A stretch of 35,750 nt of DNA from Patescibacteria group bacterium (lineage in GTDB: Bacteria; Patescibacteriota; Minisyncoccia; UBA6257; GWB1-50-10): assembly GCA_030017555.1 (NCBI GenBank), contig JASEIC010000007.1, positions 1 through 35,750 on the forward strand, read 5' to 3'. Position numbers and translations under genes: made by a program. Shown here one piece after another: positions 22,394 to 27,837 of the stretch. Positions within the stretch are counted from its first letter, which is position 1. Each line of letters starts with the position of its first letter. Below the pieces are notes generated by a model. That model had not been told where the DNA came from, did no database searches, and saw nothing but the letters and a program-made list of their open reading frames with translations.

Positions 22394-23952
22394 AAAAGTC
22401 TGGGTGTATTTTTCAGTTGTTTAATTCTTTCTTTAGATATATTGATATATTCCTCATCAATTTCTATCCCGATATAGTTTCTTTTCAGATTGATACAGGC
22501 GAGGGCTGTTGAACCCGCTCCCACAAATGGGTCAAGCACTGTCATTCCATCATTGCTACTTGCTTTGATAATACGCTCAATCAGTTTGAGTGGTTTTTGT
22601 GTTGAGTGATAGCGTTTTTCTCCATAGAAATCTATATCTTCCCAGACATCGGTAAAACCCATTTGTGGATTAAAAGTAAAATTAACCTCCGAGTAGGGTT
22701 TTTTAAATCCCAAAATCTTTTCTAGTTTTTCCCATTGCTCTTTAGTCGGTATTTGTGCCAAGATATTTTCTCCGGTGTACAAAGACCAAAGTCCGCCCCC
22801 ATTACTTTTTACCTCCATTGCGTCATTGATTTGTTTTGCTGTTAAACCCCTCTCTTTGTTTTTTTCTAATAAGAACTTTTTAATTTCAGGTTGGTGATAA
22901 TAATTGAAAAATAAAATACTTTCTGTAACGTTGGGAAACATCTTATAATTTTTTGTCGCTCGCCCGCTTATAGCTTTTATGCCTTTATTGATTATGATTT
23001 GCTGACGTAATGCAAAGTTTTCTCGCTCAATTTCTGGCAAAAGATAAGCAAGGGTTCTAAAATAACCGAATATATAAAAAGACCCCGTCTTTTTTACCAC
23101 TCGCGCAACTTCTTTTACCCACTGTTTCGTCCAATAAATATAGTCATTTTCTGTTCGCCACTGATAATCCCATTTTTCATTTATGACTTTCCAGTAAGGA
23201 GGATCGGCTATTACCAAGTCTATAGAATTGCTAGGTATTTTTTTTAATTCTTCGATAGCATCTCCGCAAATCAGCTTATTGAGGGGAAGTTTCTGATATT
23301 TCTGAACGGACTGTTTAATCTCATATTTTTCGAGAATTTGCGGTGATGCTATCTCGTCACGCACTACATCCACAACCACGCCCTGGATAGAAACTTCTCG
23401 CTCACCATTTTTTATGATTATTGACTCGTAGCTTTTATTTGCGGATTGTAATCGAATTTGTCCTCGCTCTTTGAAAAAAGTTTTGAGAGTCGCGTCGTGA
23501 TTATCAATGAGGGCAACAACTTTTTCCCCGTTTTCAGCGATACTTTGTTGGCGGACTAAAACCACATCTCCATCGTTGATATTTTCATCAATCATACTTT
23601 GCCCAAGAACTTTTAAAGCAAAGTATTCTTGTCCGGACTGAATTTTAGTTTTTGGAACAGCGATGCTTTCTGTTGAATTTGATATTGCCTCAATGGGCTG
23701 TCCGGCAGCAATCGTTCCCAACAAAGGAATTTTTACCAGTGGTTCACTTTCGCTCACACTTATTGCGCGCGGCCGATTTTCTTCTTTGTATAAATAACCT
23801 TTTTCTTGGAGTGACTTTAGGTGGTGATGAGCAGTGGAGAGAGAGGACAGATGAAAATGTCGCCCGATCTCTTTTAGAGAAGGGCTAAAACCTTTCTTTT
23901 TTTGATAGGACTGCACAAAATCCAGTATTTCTTTTTGGCGTTTGGTTAGCAT
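22390..23952 (-). CDS. LexA repressor-DNA methyltransferase fusion
   Basis: Residues 1-200 read as a complete LexA. They have the winged helix 'PSLKEIGRHFHLSSLSTAHHHLKSLQEKGYL', the self-cleavage site A83-G84 (IAAGQPI), catalytic S119 (LGQSM) and K157 (ATLKTF), and the terminal strand 'GVVVDVVRDE'. These positions almost equal E. coli LexA (84/85, 119, 156). After a ~22-residue linker, residues ~223-520 form a beta-class DNA methyltransferase: 'LICGDAIEELKKIPSNSIDL', DPPY at 250-253, 'KRYHSTQKPLKLIERI' and 'VLDPFVGAGSTALACINL'. DPPY suggests adenine-N6 methylation, suitable for a MamI-like partner. The frame is unbroken. DNA damage could cleave the protein between the operator-binding part and the methylase; this is inference. 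Confidence 0.9.
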   Translation of the reverse strand: MLTKRQKEILDFVQSYQKKKGFSPSLKEIGRHFHLSSLSTAHHHLKSLQEKGYLYKEENRPRAISVSESEPLVKIPLLGTIAAGQPIEAISNSTESIAVPKTKIQSGQEYFALKVLGQSMIDENINDGDVVLVRQQSIAENGEKVVALIDNHDATLKTFFKERGQIRLQSANKSYESIIIKNGEREVSIQGVVVDVVRDEIASPQILEKYEIKQSVQKYQKLPLNKLICGDAIEELKKIPSNSIDLVIADPPYWKVINEKWDYQWRTENDYIYWTKQWVKEVARVVKKTGSFYIFGYFRTLAYLLPEIERENFALRQQIIINKGIKAISGRATKNYKMFPNVTESILFFNYYHQPEIKKFLLEKNKERGLTAKQINDAMEVKSNGGGLWSLYTGENILAQIPTKEQWEKLEKILGFKKPYSEVNFTFNPQMGFTDVWEDIDFYGEKRYHSTQKPLKLIERIIKASSNDGMTVLDPFVGAGSTALACINLKRNYIGIEIDEEYINISKERIKQLKNTPRLF

Positions 23953-23960
23953 ATTGACTT

Positions 23961-24005
23961 GTATATTGGTAGGTGTATACTATAAGTGTATCGAAACTGT
24001 TTCGA
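23961..24005. promoter_or_regulatory. Divergent control region with palindromic operators (candidate LexA sites)
   Basis: The gap between the LexA-methyltransferase gene and the GIY-YIG gene holds TCGAAAC-T-GTTTCGA (23991-24005), a perfect palindrome with 7-bp arms. It also holds GTATA/TATAC (23961-23965 and 23976-23980) spaced by ten bases. Either could be the operator of the LexA domain. TATAGT-type -10 candidates lie between them on the minus strand. Confidence 0.5.
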
Positions 24006-24053
24006 AGCGTCAATACATCAAGTTATCCCCATTATTAAATAACAAAAGCAAAT

Positions 24054-24350
24054 ATGACAAAATTCAGCCGTTCGCAAAAGTTTACAAAGGAAAATATTGC
24101 CAAAGTTCCCCAAGATAAGGCCATTGTCTACAAAATTAAGAGCAGAGAGGACGAAAATCTATACACGGGTATCGCTGGCCGCGGTCGATCGCAGGAGCGA
24201 TTGGTTGAGCATAAGGATATAAAAAAGGAGAAAATTCCCGAGGGTACACGTTTCCAATATGCCCAAGTAAAAACCAAAGATCGTGCTCATCAAATTGAAA
24301 AAGCAATTATCAAAAAGGAACAGCCCGAACATAACGAACAACATAAATAA
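24054..24350 (+). CDS. Small GIY-YIG-domain protein
   Basis: The 98-residue protein carries a compact GIY-YIG nuclease pattern: 'AIVYKIKSREDENLYTGIAGRG' (the two strands), Arg in 'GRSQERLVEH', and 'HQIEKAIIKKEQPEHN' with the metal-binding glutamate and following Asn. It is little more than the catalytic domain. It is transcribed away from the LexA-methyltransferase gene from the shared control region, so it may answer to the same repressor. Its stop lies three bases before the peptidase ATG. Confidence 0.7.
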   Translation: MTKFSRSQKFTKENIAKVPQDKAIVYKIKSREDENLYTGIAGRGRSQERLVEHKDIKKEKIPEGTRFQYAQVKTKDRAHQIEKAIIKKEQPEHNEQHK

Positions 24351-24351
24351 C

Positions 24352-24987
24352 ATGGCAAAACTAGAACTATTAAAACCAAAAGCTAAAGAGTTTGCCGAAA
24401 AACTACGTGATGAATGTAAGAAAGCCGGTTGCGATATAATTTTTCCTCAAACGTTAAGAACGATAGCCGAACAGGACGAACTTTATGCTCAGGGCAGAAC
24501 TAAACCAGGCAACATCGTAACCTGGGCAAAGGGAGGCGAATCATTCCATAATTTTGGAGTCGCTTTCGATTTTTGCCCTCTTGTTAATGGTAAATTAGAT
24601 TGGAATAATTTAGAGTTGTTTAAAAAAGTTGGGGCAATTGGTAAATCTCTCGGACTAGAATGGGGAGGAGATTGGCCTAAACCAAAAACAGACTTACCAC
24701 ATTTTGAATATAAATGTGGGTTTACTCTTAAAGACTTCTAAAATAACAAAGTTGATTGGAAAAAATTCGATACAGGTGTAACATCTCCCCCGCAGATCAA
24801 ACTCGCCAGCTTAAAAGTTACAGCACAAGAGGGGTTAAATGTTCGAAGTGGACCAGCGGCCACAAATACGAAAATTGGTAAACTGAATTTTGGTGAAGTT
24901 GTGGTGCCTCTGGAGAAAAACAGTGGGTGGGTCAAGATAAATTATAAGGATGGATTTGGTTGGGTTAGCGAGAGTTATTTAACTTAA
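24352..24987 (+). pseudogene. M15 peptidase with SH3 domain, split by an in-frame TAA
   Basis: The first 129 residues form a VanY/endolysin-like M15 peptidase: 'LRTIAEQDELYAQGRT', zinc ligands in 'SFHNFGVAFDF' (H...D) and 'LPHFEYK'. TAA at 24739-24741 ends it. The same frame goes on to TAA at 24985-24987 and encodes a Pro-containing linker and a bacterial SH3 domain ('EGLNVRSGPAATNTKIGKL...SGWVKINYKDGFGWVSESYL'). The full gene is the common peptidase-SH3b wall hydrolase. With the stop, the enzyme loses its wall-binding part but keeps the catalytic domain. A former Tyr codon is the simplest reading (DF-stop-NN). Confidence 0.8.
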
Positions 24988-25007
24988 AGTCGCCAAAAAT
25001 TCCGCCT

Positions 25008-25086
25008 CGCCCAAGCGTTCCGCCGAGCGAAGCGAGGCGGTTAATTCCGTTCAAAAAAGGTTCGCGTATTTTCAAACAAAGGGCAC
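25008..25086 (-). repeat. Right 79-bp terminal repeat of the accessory island (inverted)
   Basis: The reverse complement of this stretch matches 10691-10769 with about seven differences. It lies 20 bases after the peptidase-SH3 frame and just before the core-type genes begin. Confidence 0.75.
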
Positions 25087-25109
25087 CAGAATTAATCCGA
25101 ACGCATTTC

Positions 25110-25156
25110 ACCGTCCCTTATCGTCGATAATCGTCATAAAAACGGCGGTTTTTTTA
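25110..25156 (+). terminator. Probable rho-independent terminator
   Basis: ACCGTC (25110-25115) can pair with GGCGGT (25144-25149, one G-U), enclosing a small TTATC/GATAA hairpin, and a seven-T run follows. The loop is longer than usual, so confidence is moderate. Confidence 0.45.
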
Positions 25157-25201
25157 TTTGAAAAAATAACTTATTTAAACGACAATTAATGTATTAGCAT
25201 T

Positions 25202-25546
25202 ATGACATTTAAGGAATTTTTCTCTCAAAAAATATTATTTTTTGCATTGGTACTAAGCTTGGCTATTTTTTTGGTTAGCGCCGGCCTTATTGCCACCCAT
25301 ATTGGTAATTTGCCCGATACGACCATAATTCACTTTGATTCTTTTTCCGGCATTGATTTTTTTGGCGAACCATTGGATCTTTGGTGGATTTGGGGAATCG
25401 GCATTTTTATGGCTATAATAAATATTGTTTTGGGCAACGAGTTTTTTTATCGGGAGAGGATTGCGACATATCTTTTTTTTGCGACAAATCTGCTTATTTC
25501 AATCCTTATTTTAATTGTTATTGCGACTATAATATCTGTAAATTAA
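25202..25546 (+). CDS. Small three-helix membrane protein, function unknown
   Basis: The 114-residue protein has three hydrophobic helices (about 12-31, 58-77 and 88-111). Between the first two is an outward loop 'GNLPDTTIIHFDSFSGIDFFG'. The loop is reminiscent of DUF1648-like membrane proteins, which share a 'LPxxIPxHF...G' stretch. It is ten bases upstream of rmuC and probably in the same transcript. Confidence 0.7.
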   Translation: MTFKEFFSQKILFFALVLSLAIFLVSAGLIATHIGNLPDTTIIHFDSFSGIDFFGEPLDLWWIWGIGIFMAIINIVLGNEFFYRERIATYLFFATNLLISILILIVIATIISVN

Positions 25547-25555
25547 AATTAAATT

Positions 25556-26584
25556 ATGTTTGAAACAATAATTATTTCGGTTGTTGCCTTGGGAATCGGT
25601 TTTGGTATAGCTTGGTTTTTTCTTAAAAAAGGGAACGTAAATCAATCTCCGGCTAATGATCAATCGTTTTTGTTACTTTCACAACGTATGGATGCGTTGA
25701 TGCAAGAAATAAACAACCAGCTTGAACGGAGCCGACAGTCGTCGGAACGATCCGTACAAAATGTATTTTCACAGGTTCAGTCGTTTACGAAAGGCATGAC
25801 CGAACTTCGGGAAACCGTCCATCAAGTCAAAGAATCAGTAAAAGACGTTTCGTCTTTTCAGGAAATGTTTCGTAGCCCCAAGCTCCGTGGTACGTGGGGA
25901 GAACTCACGCTTGAGGCAATTCTAAAAGAATATTTTCCGCCGAATGGGTATCAAACACAACATGCCTTCTCAAGCGGAGAAATCGTTGATGCGATATTGA
26001 AACTTCCGAATGATCTTTTACTTCCCATTGATTCTAAATTCAGTTGGGAAAACTTTAAAAAGATGACGGAGTCGGAAAGCGAAACCGGACGGATATCATT
26101 TCGAAAATTGTTTGTTTCCGATATTAAAAAACGCATTGATGAAATCGCAAGTAAATACATTCTTCCGTCAGAAGACACGGTGGATATGGCGCTTATGTAT
26201 ATGCCCGCGGAGTCCATTTATTACGAAGTAATCCAAAATGTAAAAGACGACGATATTTCGGAGTATGCGCGAAAACGAAAAGTGTATATCGTTTCTCCCA
26301 ATACGCTTTATATCACCCTATCTGCCGTTATCCATTGGTTTAAGGATGTTCAGCTTCAGAAACAAACGCGAAATATTATGAAACGCCTTGAAGTGGTCAT
26401 AAAGGATGCGACAACGCTTGCAAGCGACTTTCAAAAATTGGGAGGCCATCTATCCGACGCACACTCGGCATTTGATCGGACCGATAAACGCTTAAGCTTG
26501 CTCGTGGAGCGGACACAAAAAGTTATTTCTGCCGAACACGACGATCAAAAAGAACTTTCTATATCAAAAAACGAACATATCTAA
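25556..26584 (+). CDS. rmuC: DNA recombination protein RmuC family
   Basis: An N-terminal transmembrane helix is followed by a coiled coil (about 40-100) and the RmuC core: 'RSPKLRGTWGELTLEAILKEYFPPNGY', 'VDAILKLPNDLLLPIDSKFSWENF', then 'SEDTVDMALMYMPAESIYYE'. RmuC proteins restrict DNA inversions and are related to PD-(D/E)XK nucleases. At 342 residues it is shorter than E. coli RmuC (475) but similar to many CPR versions. It is followed four bases later by a nucleotidyltransferase-like gene. Confidence 0.92.
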   Translation: MFETIIISVVALGIGFGIAWFFLKKGNVNQSPANDQSFLLLSQRMDALMQEINNQLERSRQSSERSVQNVFSQVQSFTKGMTELRETVHQVKESVKDVSSFQEMFRSPKLRGTWGELTLEAILKEYFPPNGYQTQHAFSSGEIVDAILKLPNDLLLPIDSKFSWENFKKMTESESETGRISFRKLFVSDIKKRIDEIASKYILPSEDTVDMALMYMPAESIYYEVIQNVKDDDISEYARKRKVYIVSPNTLYITLSAVIHWFKDVQLQKQTRNIMKRLEVVIKDATTLASDFQKLGGHLSDAHSAFDRTDKRLSLLVERTQKVISAEHDDQKELSISKNEHI

Positions 26585-26588
26585 ACCA

Positions 26589-27482
26589 ATGAAAGTGACG
26601 CGTGAAGATGTTGTTTCTCTTCTTAGGTTTTATGAGGGATTAGAAAAACCTCTTACTTCTCTTGAGATTTTAAGGCTTTTATCAAACAAGAAAACCGATC
26701 TTTTAGAAATTGAGAATATTTTAGAAGAACTTATCCAAAAAAAGTTGATTCAATCCGAAGACGGTTTTTATTTTTTGGCGCAAGCGGAGATAAATGGTTT
26801 GAAAAGACGACGACAAGATTTATTGCTTGATACTAAATGGAAAAAATTTTTAAAAGCGAGAATTTTGTTTTCTTGCATTCCTTTTTTGCAGTTTGTTTTA
26901 GGCGCCGGGTCGCTTGCGCTCGGCAATGTTAATTCTGATTCTGATTTCGATGTGGTTATCGGATGTAAAAAAATGAGAATTTTTACAGTACGGTTTTTCT
27001 GCATTTTGTTTTTTGGAATGTTCGGTATTAGACGGAAAAGAATTGATCATAAAGAAAACGCCCGTGATAAAATTTGTTTAAATCATTTTGTAACATCGAA
27101 AAGTTATAAACTTACGCCGCCTTACCATAAGCAATGGGAAGAGCTTTATAAAAATATCGTGCCGGTTTACGGCGATGAAAAAGAAATTAAAATATTTTTC
27201 GAAGCCAATAATTGGTTCGGGGGAAGAACCGAGTTAAATGACAAGCGTTTTAAAGCAAAAAAAAATAATGTTATTTCAAAATTTCTCGAACTGTTGTTTT
27301 TTGGATCTTTAGGAGATGTTTTTGAACTACTGGTTAAAAAATTGCAAATCGTCCGTATTAAACGGAGTCTCGGAATAGAAAAAGCTAATCTAAGCGCGCG
27401 TCTTAAATTTGATGATGAAGAATTAGAATTTCATCCAGATATCGCAAAGATAGAAGCGCTTCTTGAAAAAACCGGTTTTTAG
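26589..27482 (+). CDS. Nucleotidyltransferase-like protein with winged-helix N-terminus
   Basis: Residues ~1-75 resemble a winged helix ('TSLEILRLLSNKKTDLLEIENILEELIQKKLI'). 'LGAGSLALGNVNSDSDFDVVIG' (~residues 103-125) is the G-S ... D-x-D signature of Pol-beta-type nucleotidyltransferases. The C-terminal part is basic and helical, with no second motif I recognise. The substrate is unknown. It is probably transcribed with rmuC, and a hairpin follows 55 bases after the stop. Confidence 0.7.
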   Translation: MKVTREDVVSLLRFYEGLEKPLTSLEILRLLSNKKTDLLEIENILEELIQKKLIQSEDGFYFLAQAEINGLKRRRQDLLLDTKWKKFLKARILFSCIPFLQFVLGAGSLALGNVNSDSDFDVVIGCKKMRIFTVRFFCILFFGMFGIRRKRIDHKENARDKICLNHFVTSKSYKLTPPYHKQWEELYKNIVPVYGDEKEIKIFFEANNWFGGRTELNDKRFKAKKNNVISKFLELLFFGSLGDVFELLVKKLQIVRIKRSLGIEKANLSARLKFDDEELEFHPDIAKIEALLEKTGF

Positions 27483-27536
27483 CTATTAACCAAACTCATA
27501 TAATCGAGAAAAAATGCTTTAAATATGCGAATTTTA

Positions 27537-27554
27537 CCCCGGAGCTTTCCGGGG
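27537..27554 (+). terminator. Hairpin, probable weak terminator
   Basis: CCCCGGA (27537-27543) and TCCGGGG (27548-27554) form a perfect 7-bp stem with a four-base loop, followed by a T-rich but broken tract. It also lies at the -35 edge of the next promoter. Confidence 0.55.
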
Positions 27555-27555
27555 C

Positions 27556-27584
27556 TTTACTTTTAAATTGTCGTATGCTATACT
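27556..27584 (+). promoter_or_regulatory. Promoter of the small RNA upstream of secA
   Basis: TTTACT (27556-27561), a 17-base spacer and TATACT (27579-27584). Transcription should start near 27591. Confidence 0.6.
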
Positions 27585-27590
27585 GCCTCA

Positions 27591-27707
27591 TAGTGAGTGC
27601 TCGGTTTTCCTTATCGCTAAGAGTCTGCCAACCGGCCGAATCTCGCAGTGAAATCTAAGGAAAGCCCTTCCATCCTCCCTCCGAGTTAAACCGGAGGGAG
27701 GTTTTTT
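27591..27707 (+). ncRNA. Unassigned ~117-nt structured RNA
   Basis: There is no reading frame here, but the stretch has its own promoter and a strong terminator: CCTCCCTCCG 27674-27683 with CGGAGGGAGG 27692-27701, then six T. GGTTTTCCTTA (27603-27613) pairs with TAAGGAAAGCC (27656-27666) over 11 bases with one G-U. This encloses a ~42-base domain with a small GCC-AACC-GGC hairpin. The size is near that of 4.5S RNA, but the conserved SRP apical sequence is absent. A small 6S-like RNA or a secA-linked regulatory RNA remain possible. Confidence 0.6.
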
Positions 27708-27732
27708 ATAAGCTGAATTTATTTTTTTGATC

Positions 27733-27762
27733 TTGCCGAAATTCTTTAAATGCTTATATAAT
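27733..27762 (+). promoter_or_regulatory. secA promoter
   Basis: TTGCCG (27733-27738), an 18-base spacer and TATAAT (27757-27762). The transcript should begin at about 27769, exactly where the leader's first pairing arm begins. Confidence 0.65.
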
Positions 27763-27768
27763 AATAAT

Positions 27769-27837
27769 GGCGGCTATAGATAGCGCACTCACTAATTAAA
27801 TAAAAAATGGAGGTCACCACTATGGCCGCCGACCTCC
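27769..27837 (+). promoter_or_regulatory. secA leader: pseudoknot-capable structure over RBS and start codon
   Basis: GGCGGCTATAG (27769-27779) can pair with CTATGGCCGCC (27820-27830) over 11 bases (one G-U), covering the ATG at 27822. GGAGGTC (27809-27815), which is the Shine-Dalgarno site, can pair with GACCTCC (27831-27837). The arms interleave as 5'A-5'B-3'A-3'B with 3'A and 3'B adjacent, which is the geometry of an H-type pseudoknot. Alternatively each helix could form on its own. Either would hide the start of secA. Confidence 0.6.

Noticed and set aside
24738-24935. Minus-strand frame opposite the SH3 region
   Set aside because: The plus-strand frame encodes a recognisable SH3 domain, so the opposite frame is only a shadow.
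10595-25200. Standard tRNA-directed integration with a direct att duplication of the tRNA-Leu 3' end
   Set aside because: No second copy of the tRNA 3' end was seen near 25 kb, no integrase gene is present, and the boundary repeats are inverted.
27591-27707. Identification of the RNA upstream of secA as 4.5S/SRP RNA
   Set aside because: The size fits, but the conserved GGAA apical loop with AGCAGCC and GTCAGG sides is not found on either strand.
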